A stretch of DNA of 64,000 nucleotides. Origin: Marinobacter sediminum. GTDB lineage: Bacteria; Pseudomonadota; Gammaproteobacteria; Pseudomonadales; Oleiphilaceae. Of the stretch, positions 1 through 7,681 are shown piece after piece. Below the pieces are notes generated by a model. That model ran no database searches. It was not told where the DNA came from and saw nothing but the letters and a program-made list of their open reading frames with translations. The position numbers and the translations under genes were made by a program. The stretch lies in assembly GCF_023657445.1 (NCBI RefSeq), contig NZ_JAGTWY010000001.1, positions 2,790,001 to 2,854,000 on the forward strand, given 5' to 3'. Each line of letters starts with the position of its first letter. The stretch's first letter is position 1.

Positions 1-999
1 GGAGCAGCCGTAGGTCAGGTCATCACCATCGTCCTGACGTCCGGGTTCAAGGAAGCTCTCCAGCATCAGCCCCCTCACATTGGTGTTGCCCGCCTGCTTC
101 TGGGCCATGACGTCCCGGGCGATGTCCAGCTGGCGCTCAACCTCTTTGCAGGCATTGTCGTGGCTGCAGTCCACCATGACTGCCGTGGACAGACCGGCAT
201 CGGCCAGCGACCTGACCGCCTCCGCAATGCTGTCCGCATCATAATTGGTGATACCTCGTCCGCCCCGCAGCACCAGGTGCGTATCGGGATTCCCCCGGGT
301 GGTAATCATCACTGGCGCGCCGGTGGCGGAGACACCCATGTGATGGTGAGGGTGGGCGGCCGACTTCATGGCATTTGTGGCAACCGCCACGCCTCCATCA
401 GTTCCGTTTTTGAAACCCACCGGCATCGACAGGCCACTGACCATTTCCCGGTGCACCTGGGACTCCGTGGTCCGTGCGCCGATTGCGGTCCAGCTAACGA
501 GATCTCCCAGATAATCCATGGCGAAAGGACTCAGAGCCTCCGTGGCCACAGGCAACCCCATGCCGGCGAGGTTAAGCAGGAGTCGACGGGAACGAATCAG
601 CCCCTCGTTAAGATCCCCTGAGCCGGTGCGTTCCGGATCATAGAGCAGACCTTTCCAGCCAACCGTGGTCCGGGGTTTTTCGAGATAGGCTCGCATAACA
701 ATGAGAAAACGGTCACTCACCGCATCCGCCAGTGCTTTCAGCTTTTCTCCATATTCCAGTGCCGCTACTTCGTCATGAATTGAACAGGGCCCCATCACAA
801 GGAGCGTTCTGGCATCGTCCCCACGCAGGATCCGGCGGACGGCCCCACGATGCGCTGCGATCTGCGAGGCGAGGTGTTCACCAACCGGTAACTGCTGACG
901 CAACCCCTCGGACGTTGGCAGGGCCACCTCCTCACGTTCGGCAAGTGCGGCTGCAGACGCGGTCTGACTGTGCACATCGGTGCTTGGTGGCATGTTCAT
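1..999 (-). CDS. aroG: Class I DAHP synthase (3-deoxy-7-phosphoheptulonate synthase), 3' end outside the window
   Basis: Condenses phosphoenolpyruvate and erythrose 4-phosphate, the first step of aromatic amino acid synthesis in the cytoplasm. The visible 333 codons start MNMPPSTDVHSQ at 999 and contain the family motifs LVMGPCSIHD, MRAYLEKPRTTVGWKGL, the segment ending GARTTESQVHRE, VGFKNGTDG and MVDCSHDNA. The reading frame runs off the window after LTYGCS, just before the expected ITDACIGW-type motif, so only about the last 30-40 residues are missing. The upstream leader carries an aromatic-rich peptide and a terminator (separate entries), so expression is probably attenuated by Phe/Tyr/Trp supply. 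Which isoenzyme (Phe-, Tyr- or Trp-sensitive) cannot be told from the sequence, and the symbol is generic. Confidence 0.93.
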   Translation of the reverse strand, partial: MNMPPSTDVHSQTASAAALAEREEVALPTSEGLRQQLPVGEHLASQIAAHRGAVRRILRGDDARTLLVMGPCSIHDEVAALEYGEKLKALADAVSDRFLIVMRAYLEKPRTTVGWKGLLYDPERTGSGDLNEGLIRSRRLLLNLAGMGLPVATEALSPFAMDYLGDLVSWTAIGARTTESQVHREMVSGLSMPVGFKNGTDGGVAVATNAMKSAAHPHHHMGVSATGAPVMITTRGNPDTHLVLRGGRGITNYDADSIAEAVRSLADAGLSTAVMVDCSHDNACKEVERQLDIARDVMAQKQAGNTNVRGLMLESFLEPGRQDDGDDLTYGCS

Positions 1000-1030
1000 A
1001 TGAGTGTTCCCGTTTCCCTGTGTCAGAATC

Positions 1031-1067
1031 AAAAAAGCCCCGGCTGGGCTACCAGTCGGGGCTTTTT
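1031..1067 (-). terminator. Leader terminator (attenuator) upstream of DAHP synthase
   Basis: Read on the minus strand, AAAAAGCCCCG and CGGGGCTTTTTT form a GC stem followed by six T, 32 nt upstream of the DAHP synthase start. It lies between the promoter and its own gene, as an attenuator does. The 9-mer of the 3' arm (forward gccccggct, 1037-1045) recurs exactly at 1141-1149 inside the last codons of the leader peptide. The 5' arm could therefore pair with either copy, which is the classical antiterminator/terminator switch. The pairing is seen in sequence; the switching is inferred. Confidence 0.8.
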
Positions 1068-1077
1068 AGAGTCCGGT

Positions 1078-1104
1078 GGCAGCCTGGGTTTCTGCCGGGC
1101 TGCC
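1078..1104 (-). promoter_or_regulatory. Leader hairpin between aromatic leader peptide and terminator
   Basis: On the minus strand GGCAGCC and GGCTGCC can pair around a 13-nt loop. The hairpin lies between the stop codon of the leader peptide (1132) and the terminator. It could be a pause hairpin or part of the alternative fold that controls the attenuator. Only the inverted repeat is seen directly. Confidence 0.5.
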
Positions 1105-1131
1105 TTCCTCGTTATTCGGTCGATGAAGATC

Positions 1132-1209
1132 TTATGGGCGGCCCCGGCTCTGGCTAAAATAAAAGCCATAACCAAGCCACCAGAAAAACACAGCAGCGAC
1201 CGCAGCCAT
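1132..1209 (-). CDS. Aromatic leader peptide of the DAHP synthase gene (25 aa)
   Basis: A 25-codon ORF begins MAAVAAVFFWWLGYGFYF and ends in SRGRP before TAA. Eight of its 25 residues are Phe, Trp or Tyr, clustered at positions 8-18. A ribosome-binding site GGTGAG lies 6 nt before the ATG, and a sigma70-like promoter lies about 70 nt upstream. Codons 21-23 contain the sequence that duplicates the terminator 3' arm, so a ribosome stalled in the Phe/Trp run would leave that segment free to form an antiterminator. A ribosome that finishes would mask it. Leader peptides of this design are known for pheA and trpE. Here the mix of Phe, Trp and Tyr codons suggests response to all three end products. 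Confidence 0.8.
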   Translation of the reverse strand: MAAVAAVFFWWLGYGFYFSQSRGRP

Positions 1210-1276
1210 CGATTTCTCACCGAAAGCTTGCAGAACATTCAATTGACAGGTCGCATGTGTCGTCTTCATGCTTTCC

Positions 1277-1306
1277 AATATATACCCCCGGTTTTCAACT
1301 TGGCAA
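1277..1306 (-). promoter_or_regulatory. Probable promoter of the aromatic leader/DAHP synthase transcript
   Basis: On the minus strand TTGCCA (1306-1301) is followed after 16-18 nt by TATATA/TATATT (1284-1277). Transcription would begin near 1270, giving a leader of about 270 nt before the DAHP synthase start. It lies in the gap between this gene and the divergent gene at 1355. Confidence 0.5.
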
Positions 1307-1354
1307 CCCACTGCCCGGAATTTTTTAAAATTCAGTAACGGGTCGGGAGCAGAA

Positions 1355-2167
1355 ATGACAACGAAACAGACCAATCCTCCATGGCAGGGAGCGACCAGAA
1401 TCCATCAGCTCCTGATGGCATTGCTGGCAATCTGCCTGTTTTCCCTCAGCGGAATGGCCCAAGCAGAAGCCCGTATTTATGAACTGCAGAATCGCCCAGC
1501 GGACGATGTTGCCACCCAGATACGGGAGCTCTATCAGAATGCTCCGGTCACAGTAACTGCCCGGGGGCAACAGGTTGTTGTCAGGGCTGAGGCGCAACTG
1601 CTCGACGAAATCGGCACTCTTATTGACACCATGGACGTGGCACCTGCACAGCTACGAATCACCGTGCGCTCCCGGGAAGACATCGGCGGCAAACGGTCCG
1701 GTGCCGGATTATCCGCCTCCGGAAACCAGGTAGGCGTCACCGTCGAACGAAAGGTAACCACCACTGGCAACACCCGTGAACGAACAGTCATCGTCCAGGA
1801 TGGACAGTCGGCCCATATCACCTCAGGCCAGGTTCGCACACTGCCCATCGCGATTCGCGGCGGCCGCAATCCGGCTGCGTTTCTTGAGCAGGTCGAGACC
1901 CGAAGTGGTTTCCTGGTGAGCCCCCAGGTGATTTCTGACAGGGCCATTGAAGTGAATATTGTCTCCTTCGAGGAAGACCCTGCCGCCCTGCCCGGTTATG
2001 AAACCGAGGCGGTAGTAACCATCCGGCGGGTGGAGCCGGGGCAATGGGTTTCCCTCGGCAGCACGGCTACAAGCTCAAGCCGGCAGCAATCTGGCATTAC
2101 CTACAGCGTGAAGAGCAATCAGCAGGAAAGTCGGAGCTTTGAGGTAAAGGTCGAGATACTACCTTAG
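1355..2167 (+). CDS. Exported protein with a secretin N-domain-like (NolW) fold
   Basis: A protein of 270 residues with a signal peptide (hydrophobic LLMALLAICLFSLSG followed by MAQAEA). Mature residues resemble a secretin N-domain repeat: RIYELQNRPADDVATQIREL, then VTVTARGQQVVVRAEAQLLDEI and LIDTMDVAPAQLRITVRS. There is no secretin pore domain, so it is a short orphan relative of type II/IV secretins rather than a channel. The ATG at 1355 was chosen over the upstream in-frame ATG at 1268 because GGGAGC lies 5-6 nt before it and the signal peptide follows. It converges with the J-domain gene, 3 bp apart. Function unknown. Confidence 0.75.
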   Translation: MTTKQTNPPWQGATRIHQLLMALLAICLFSLSGMAQAEARIYELQNRPADDVATQIRELYQNAPVTVTARGQQVVVRAEAQLLDEIGTLIDTMDVAPAQLRITVRSREDIGGKRSGAGLSASGNQVGVTVERKVTTTGNTRERTVIVQDGQSAHITSGQVRTLPIAIRGGRNPAAFLEQVETRSGFLVSPQVISDRAIEVNIVSFEEDPAALPGYETEAVVTIRRVEPGQWVSLGSTATSSSRQQSGITYSVKSNQQESRSFEVKVEILP

Positions 2168-2170
2168 GCA

Positions 2171-2668
2171 TCAGGTACGGTAGGGTCGGATCAGGACACT
2201 CTTGGCTTCGTTGATCTTGGCCGCCAGGTAGTCATTGCCGCCACGATCCGGGTGCAGCTTCTGGATCAAACGGCGATGGGCAAGGACAATTTCTTCCTCG
2301 CTACACCCCCTGCGAACACCCAGCACCTCACAGGCTTCCTGCTCTGACATATTGCCATGAGCCGCAGTTTGCCCCTCACTGGAGTCGCTTCCAGCCCGGT
2401 TACCGTCGCCTGTCCCCAGATGCTGCCTGAACGCAGGCGCAAATTTTAATAGCCCCGGAAGCTTGCGCAATAGCGGAATCAAGGCGGCAACGGCGGCGGT
2501 CAGGACATGCACCCTTCCGGTCAGGACCATGAACAGAAGAAGCGCAGCACCGACGACCAGGACAACTTTCCAGATGGCGGACTTTTTCTTTTCCGGCGTC
2601 AACGCGCCCCATTGTTTAAGCACAACAAAAACTGCGGCCGCCAGAGCGATGCCGAGAATCCACTGCAT
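2171..2668 (-). CDS. Membrane-anchored J-domain protein (DnaJ-like co-chaperone)
   Basis: A protein of 165 residues. The N-terminal part holds two hydrophobic segments (about residues 3-18 and 32-52). A Ser/Gly-rich linker follows, then a C-terminal J domain (about 105-165) with the HPD tripeptide in LIQKLHPDRGGND. This order (membrane first, J domain last) resembles mitochondrial Tim14/Pam18 and bacterial DjlC-type proteins rather than DnaJ. It should stimulate a DnaK-type Hsp70 at the inner membrane, with the J domain facing the cytoplasm. AAGGA lies about 7 nt before the ATG. The client process is unknown. Confidence 0.8.
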   Translation of the reverse strand: MQWILGIALAAAVFVVLKQWGALTPEKKKSAIWKVVLVVGAALLLFMVLTGRVHVLTAAVAALIPLLRKLPGLLKFAPAFRQHLGTGDGNRAGSDSSEGQTAAHGNMSEQEACEVLGVRRGCSEEEIVLAHRRLIQKLHPDRGGNDYLAAKINEAKSVLIRPYRT

Positions 2669-2836
2669 AGGTTGATCCTTAGCTAGAGTACAGCCGTAAT
2701 TCTGTCACTGACTCCGGTGAAAATACCAGCATCCTGCAATCAAAGTCGTTTTTCCGAAAAAGCAGCCACCGCAATCCGGTAAACTATCCGTAAATGCCGA
2801 GAAAGCGGTGACAAAGCCCCACTGACTTTTGTAGGA

Positions 2837-2845
2837 TGCTATGCT
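2837..2845 (+). promoter_or_regulatory. Possible extended -10 element upstream of the RND operon
   Basis: The intergenic stretch 2669-2981 holds no convincing gene. TGCTATGCT at 2837-2845 fits an extended -10 (TGN-TATGCT), about 140 nt before the membrane fusion protein start. No good -35 is visible. A linked regulator gene such as TetR or LysR is absent, so control of the pump is not evident here. Confidence 0.3.
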
Positions 2846-2981
2846 TTACGGAATAGAACTAATTCCCAGACTCACATGGAACACTGCCCGCAACTGATCG
2901 GCAAGGGATCGCAGGTCAACCGTCCCCTTTCTCTTATGTTGCTCTGACTCAGAACGAACACCGATTCCCAGGATTTCAACT

Positions 2982-4085
2982 ATGCGCACTGCCTCCCGCT
3001 TCGTGATCGTTATCATCTTCCTTGGTGTCGTCCTTGGCGGCATTTTTGGTTACAAGTTTTACCAGTTTGACCAGATGAGCGAGAAAATGGGCCAGCCACA
3101 ACCACCGGCCCAGATCTCTGCAGTGAAAGCCAGGACCGAGCTGTGGACACCGGCGATAAAAGCGGTTGGCAGCATTGAAGCCGTCAACGGTATCAATGTC
3201 GCTAATGAAGTCCCGGGGGTAATCGAAGCCATCAACTTTGAGTCCGGCGACAGTGTCAAAGAGGGCGACGTCCTGATCCGTATCGACTCTGCCATTGACC
3301 AGGCCGGTCTTCGGACCCGGAAAGCCGAAGCCCAGTTGGCCAACCAGGAGTTCAAGCGGGTCTCCGACCTGTTGCCCAAGCGCGCAGTTTCCCAGTCCCA
3401 GTATGATGAAGCCAAGGCCAATTTCGATGCCGCCCGCGCGCGCGTCAACGAGGCTGAAGCCGAGCTCAGCAAGAAAATCATTCGTGCGCCCTTTGATGGC
3501 AGACTGGGCATCCGCCTGGTCGACCAGGGCGAATACATCGCAACTGGCACGGCGATCGTGGAAATCAACATGCTGGACCCCATTTACGTGGATTACACGT
3601 TGTCGGAGAAGAACCTGCAGAATGTGGGGAACGGCTATCCGGTCATTGCGACCGTTGCGGCAGTACCTGACCAGAAGTTTGAAGGGACGGTCAGTGCGAT
3701 CAATACTTCCGTGAGCCCGGAAACCCGCACCGTTCGTATTCGCGCCACCCTGGACAACCGGGAGCATCTCTTGCGCCCGGGCATGTTTGCCACGGTGATG
3801 ACTCGTCAGCCCAAGGATGATGAGGTAATTACCGTGCCCCGCACGGCGGTTTCATACAACACCTACGGTGACTTTGTTTTCGTGGTGGAAAAGAACGATC
3901 AGGGTAATCTGGTCGTGAATCGCCGCTCCATTACTTCCGGTGAAACCCGTGACGGCAGGGTTGCCATCCTGTCCGGCCTGAACGAGGGTGAAACCGTCGT
4001 CTCCAAGGGGCTGCTGCGTTTGCGTGCTGGCCAGTCAGTTGAGATTCAGGACGATTCCGCGAAGTCGCAGGGGGCGCCTGAATAA
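2982..4085 (+). CDS. RND efflux periplasmic adaptor (membrane fusion protein)
   Basis: A protein of 367 residues of the HlyD/AcrA type. It has an N-terminal membrane anchor (FVIVIIFLGVVLGGIFGYKF). The biotinyl-lipoyl half motifs flank an alpha-helical hairpin rich in Ala/Glu (about residues 105-165), with IIRAPFDGRLGIRLVDQGEYI after it. Beta-barrel and membrane-proximal domains follow. It links the inner-membrane pump to an outer-membrane channel. Its TAA overlaps the ATG of the pump gene by one base, so the two are translationally coupled. No outer-membrane factor gene is nearby, so it presumably borrows a TolC/OprM-like protein. ATG at 2982 has a weak AGGA 9 nt upstream. Confidence 0.92.
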   Translation: MRTASRFVIVIIFLGVVLGGIFGYKFYQFDQMSEKMGQPQPPAQISAVKARTELWTPAIKAVGSIEAVNGINVANEVPGVIEAINFESGDSVKEGDVLIRIDSAIDQAGLRTRKAEAQLANQEFKRVSDLLPKRAVSQSQYDEAKANFDAARARVNEAEAELSKKIIRAPFDGRLGIRLVDQGEYIATGTAIVEINMLDPIYVDYTLSEKNLQNVGNGYPVIATVAAVPDQKFEGTVSAINTSVSPETRTVRIRATLDNREHLLRPGMFATVMTRQPKDDEVITVPRTAVSYNTYGDFVFVVEKNDQGNLVVNRRSITSGETRDGRVAILSGLNEGETVVSKGLLRLRAGQSVEIQDDSAKSQGAPE

Positions 4086-7000
4086 TGCGATTTACCGATA
4101 TCTTTATCCACCGTCCCGTTCTGGCGACGGTGGTCAGCCTCCTGATCCTGCTGCTCGGCGCCCGGGCAGCGATGGAGATGGAAATTCGTCAGTACCCCGA
4201 GCTTGAGAGCACCACGGTTACCGTAACCACGGCCTATCCGGGTGCCAGCTCTGACCTGATCAAGGGCTTTATAACCACACCGCTCCAGCAGGCCATTGCT
4301 GAAGCCAGTGGTATCGACTACCTGACCTCGACCAGTTCCCAGGGCATCTCTACCATTGAAGCCAAAATGGTGCTCAACTACGACGCCAATGCGGCCCTGG
4401 CCGAGATTCAGGCCAAGGTGGCCAGCCAGCGCAACGTCCTTCCCGCAGAAGCACAGGACCCGGTTATTACTTCCACCACCGGGGACTCTACCGCGCTCAT
4501 GTACATTGCGTTTTACAGCGACGAGCTGGGGGTTCCCCAGATCAGCGATTACCTGACCCGGGTGGTGCAGCCAAAACTCCAGGCGCTTTCGGGTGTCGGT
4601 AAGGCCGAGCTGATTGGACGTAAGTTTGCGCTTCGGGTCTGGCTCGATCCGGAGCGACTGGCTGCGGTCGACATGACCCCGCCAGAAGTGGTCGCCAAAC
4701 TGCGCGCCAATAACTATCAGGCCGCGGTGGGCAACACCAAAGGCCAGTACACCGCCATCAGCATGACCAGCGACACCGATGTCGCTGACCCCGACCAGTT
4801 CCGAAACCTTGTGGTGAAACAGTCAGGCAGCACCCAGATCCGCCTGCAGGATATTGCAAGAGTGGAACTTGGCTCGGAATCCTACGACCAGCTGGCATTG
4901 TACAAAGGCAAACCGGCCACCTATGTCGCTATCGAACTTGCACCCGGAGCCAACCCTCTGACGGTTGCCGGACTGGTCAAAGGCGCGCTCCCGGACATCC
5001 GGAGCCAACTGCCGTCGGGACTCGATGTCCGGCTGGCCTATGATGCTTCGGACTTCATCGAGGACTCCATCAACGAGGTTATCAAGACCCTGCTCGAGGC
5101 ACTGGTCATCGTGCTCGTGGTCGTATTCCTCTGCCTTGGCTCGGTCCGCGCATCCATTGTGCCCTCGGTGGCAGTGCCGCTGTCGCTGATTGGTGGCGCT
5201 TTTGTAATGCTGATGTTCGGTTTTTCACTCAACCTGCTCACCCTGCTCTCCATGGTTCTGGCCATAGGCCTGGTAGTGGACGACGCCATTATCGTGGTGG
5301 AAAACGTCCACCGGCACATCGAAAAAGGCGAGTCTCGATTCGACGCCGCAATCAATGGCGCGCGTGAAATGGCCGTACCGATCATTGCCATGACCACAAC
5401 ACTGGTGGCGGTTTATGCGCCGATCGGGTTCATGGGCGGACTGGTAGGCTCCCTATTCACCGAGTTCGCGTTCACACTTGCCGGCGCGGTCGTTATTTCA
5501 GGCATTGTCGCCCTCACCCTGTCGCCGATGCTGTCCGGAAAGGTACTGAAACCCCACGGCAACCCGGGCAAGTTTGAGAGCCTGGTGGAGCGCAGCTTCA
5601 ACGGCCTCTCAAATGGCTACAAAGCCGCACTCAGTTCGTTGATGCAGACCAAATCGGTGGTGATTTTCTTCGCTTTTGTGGTACTGGGATCCATCTATTT
5701 CATGGCCATGATGAGCAAGAGTGAACTGGCGCCCACCGAGGACCAGGGTATCCTGTTCTATCAGGGACTGGGCCCACAAACATCGACGCTGGATTACCTG
5801 CAGGAGCATGGCGATGAAATCCAGAACCGGATGTCAAAGCTCCCGGGTTATAACGAGGACTTCATGATCATTGGGTTCACCGGCCCCAACGCCGTATTCG
5901 GGGGTTTCAAGATGGCGCCCTGGAGTCAGCGTGAGGTGTCCCAGTCCGAGGTGCAGCCAACCCTGAACGCCGAGCTCAAAAAGGTCACGGGCCTGCAAAC
6001 TGCCGTATTCCCGCGACCTTCCCTGCCGGGCTCGGGTGGCGGCCTGCCATTCCAGTTTGTGATCACCACTGGTAACAGCTACGAAGAGCTTAACCAGGTT
6101 GCGGACGAGTTGCTGGGCAAGGCCATGGGCAGTGGCAATTTCATGTTCCTGCAAAAATCGATCAATTTCGATCGCCCTGTTACCCGCATCAATGTCGATC
6201 GTGACAGGGTGGCGGACCTGGGCCTGTCGATGCAGGACGTTGGCCAGTCACTTTCCAGCATGCTGGGTGGCGGTTACATTAACCGGTTCAGTATGGAGGG
6301 CCGGTCCTACCAGGTGATTCCACAGGTAGACCGGAAATTCCGGTTGGATGAACAGGCGCTGAATGACTATTACATCCGCACCGATACCGGCGACCTGGTA
6401 CCGCTGGGCAGCGTGGTCAGTTTCAGGCATGACGTGGAGCCCTCCAATCGCACCCAGTTCAATCAGCTGAACTCGCTCACACTGCAGGGCGTGGTCATGC
6501 CCGGTGTCGCTGCCGGCACCGCCATGGACTATATGGGCACCACCGCCGACGAGGTATTCCCGCAGGGCTTCAGCTACGACTACACCGGCCAGAGTCGTCA
6601 GCTGGCAACCCAGGGCAGCGCCCTGGTAGTGACCTTCTTCCTGTCGCTGCTGGTTATCTATCTGGTACTGGCGGCCCAGTTCGAGAGCTGGCGGGATCCG
6701 TTGATCATTCTGGTATCCGTGCCCATGTCCGTGGCCGGCGCCATGGCGTTTATTGTGCTTGGCTTCGCCACCATGAACATCTACACCCAGGTGGGGCTGA
6801 TCACCTTGATCGGCGTGGTGTCCAAGAACGGAATCCTGATCGTTGAGTTTGCCAATCAACTGCAGGTTGAACGTGGACTCAACAAGGTCAATGCCGTGAT
6901 TGAGGCGGCTGCCATCCGGTTGCGCCCGATCATCATGACCTCACTGGCGCTGATCTTCGCCATGGTTCCGCTCCTAGTTGCCATTGGCCCGGGCGCCGAA

Positions 7001-7123
7001 AGCCGCTTCGCCATTGGCCTGACCATCAGCGCGGGCCTAGGCATCGGTACGCTGTTCACCATCTTCGTATTGCCGGCGTTCTATATTTTGCTGGCACGGG
7101 ATCACAACAGCGCGACCCACTGA
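4085..7123 (+). CDS. RND efflux transporter, HAE1 family (AcrB/MexF-like)
   Basis: A protein of 1012 residues, the normal size for a proton-driven multidrug exporter. It shows the expected 12-helix plan with two large periplasmic loops. TM1 is in FIHRPVLATVVSLLILLLG. The conserved LAIGLVVDDAIIVVENVHRH in TM4 carries the two Asp residues of the proton relay. GVVSKNGILIVEFANQ contains the TM10 Lys. The N-terminus (MRFTDIFIHRPV) and the HR/QYPELE segment place it in the MexK/MdtB-like branch rather than with AcrB itself. It forms an operon with the adaptor upstream. Substrates cannot be inferred. Confidence 0.93.
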   Translation: MRFTDIFIHRPVLATVVSLLILLLGARAAMEMEIRQYPELESTTVTVTTAYPGASSDLIKGFITTPLQQAIAEASGIDYLTSTSSQGISTIEAKMVLNYDANAALAEIQAKVASQRNVLPAEAQDPVITSTTGDSTALMYIAFYSDELGVPQISDYLTRVVQPKLQALSGVGKAELIGRKFALRVWLDPERLAAVDMTPPEVVAKLRANNYQAAVGNTKGQYTAISMTSDTDVADPDQFRNLVVKQSGSTQIRLQDIARVELGSESYDQLALYKGKPATYVAIELAPGANPLTVAGLVKGALPDIRSQLPSGLDVRLAYDASDFIEDSINEVIKTLLEALVIVLVVVFLCLGSVRASIVPSVAVPLSLIGGAFVMLMFGFSLNLLTLLSMVLAIGLVVDDAIIVVENVHRHIEKGESRFDAAINGAREMAVPIIAMTTTLVAVYAPIGFMGGLVGSLFTEFAFTLAGAVVISGIVALTLSPMLSGKVLKPHGNPGKFESLVERSFNGLSNGYKAALSSLMQTKSVVIFFAFVVLGSIYFMAMMSKSELAPTEDQGILFYQGLGPQTSTLDYLQEHGDEIQNRMSKLPGYNEDFMIIGFTGPNAVFGGFKMAPWSQREVSQSEVQPTLNAELKKVTGLQTAVFPRPSLPGSGGGLPFQFVITTGNSYEELNQVADELLGKAMGSGNFMFLQKSINFDRPVTRINVDRDRVADLGLSMQDVGQSLSSMLGGGYINRFSMEGRSYQVIPQVDRKFRLDEQALNDYYIRTDTGDLVPLGSVVSFRHDVEPSNRTQFNQLNSLTLQGVVMPGVAAGTAMDYMGTTADEVFPQGFSYDYTGQSRQLATQGSALVVTFFLSLLVIYLVLAAQFESWRDPLIILVSVPMSVAGAMAFIVLGFATMNIYTQVGLITLIGVVSKNGILIVEFANQLQVERGLNKVNAVIEAAAIRLRPIIMTSLALIFAMVPLLVAIGPGAESRFAIGLTISAGLGIGTLFTIFVLPAFYILLARDHNSATH

Positions 7124-7130
7124 CTATCGA

Positions 7131-7173
7131 CAACAAAAAAGCCCGGGCACCCGTCACAGAAAGACACCCGGGC
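7131..7173 (-). terminator. Terminator-like hairpin after the RND operon, T-run on the minus strand only
   Basis: A run of A at 7135-7140 precedes GCCCGGG (7141-7147), which pairs with CCCGGGC (7167-7173). An extra GTC/GAC pair lies inside. Read on the minus strand this is a GC stem followed by TTTTTT, a good intrinsic terminator. On the plus strand it has no T-tract. It probably stops antisense transcription into the pump operon and may act as a 3' end stem for it. Confidence 0.5.
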
Positions 7174-7248
7174 ACGATTCCCCGAACCGGCACAATAAGG
7201 TAGTCTGGCGCTCCACCTCGCAATTTATTGTGGAAGATTGCCGCTATC

Positions 7249-7563
7249 GTGACTCTGGGAAACTTTTTTTGGCTGTTTCTGGCCGGCTTTGCCATCTGGT
7301 ACTGGTGGCGTGCCAAAGCCATCAAGGATTTCGTCCTGCAGGCCGCCCGTAAGTACTGCAAAACCATGGACGTGATGTTGTTGGACGATGCCGTCTACCT
7401 CCGCGGGCTCTGGTTCAAGCGTGATCCGGAAGGAAATCTCCGGGTCTGGCGCCGATTTCTCTTCGATTTCACCTCAACCGGAGAGGAACGCTACACCGGC
7501 CGCGTCATCATGCTGGGCCAGCGCATTCTCCACATGGAACTGGAACCCCACCGCTTTTCCTGA
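7249..7563 (+). CDS. DUF3301 family protein with an N-terminal membrane segment
   Basis: A small protein of about 104 residues. One hydrophobic helix (FFWLFLAGFAIWYWW) is followed by a basic cytoplasmic part. That part contains VMLLDDAVYLRGLWFKRDPEG and the family signature RFLFDFTSTGEERYTGRVIMLGQ. These match DUF3301, a conserved gammaproteobacterial family without known function. The GTG at 7249 (giving MTLGNFF) agrees with how family members start; an in-frame TTG at 7228 is possible. It precedes the lipase genes by 118 bp, and whether it is co-transcribed is not clear. Confidence 0.75.
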   Translation: MTLGNFFWLFLAGFAIWYWWRAKAIKDFVLQAARKYCKTMDVMLLDDAVYLRGLWFKRDPEGNLRVWRRFLFDFTSTGEERYTGRVIMLGQRILHMELEPHRFS

Positions 7564-7681
7564 ACTGCCTCCCCCAAATGGGCGATTTCCTGCCCAGGCT
7601 TCCGCGCGAATAATCAGCAACGCATTAACGACCAATAGCCGCCACCCTTGCGGCCGCCTACAAAAACAACAGGAGTTAATC

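Noticed and set aside
7388..7681. N-terminal extension of the lipase frame
   Set aside because: The extended frame reads through the DUF3301 gene in another frame. A strong AGGAG and a clean signal peptide begin at 7682.
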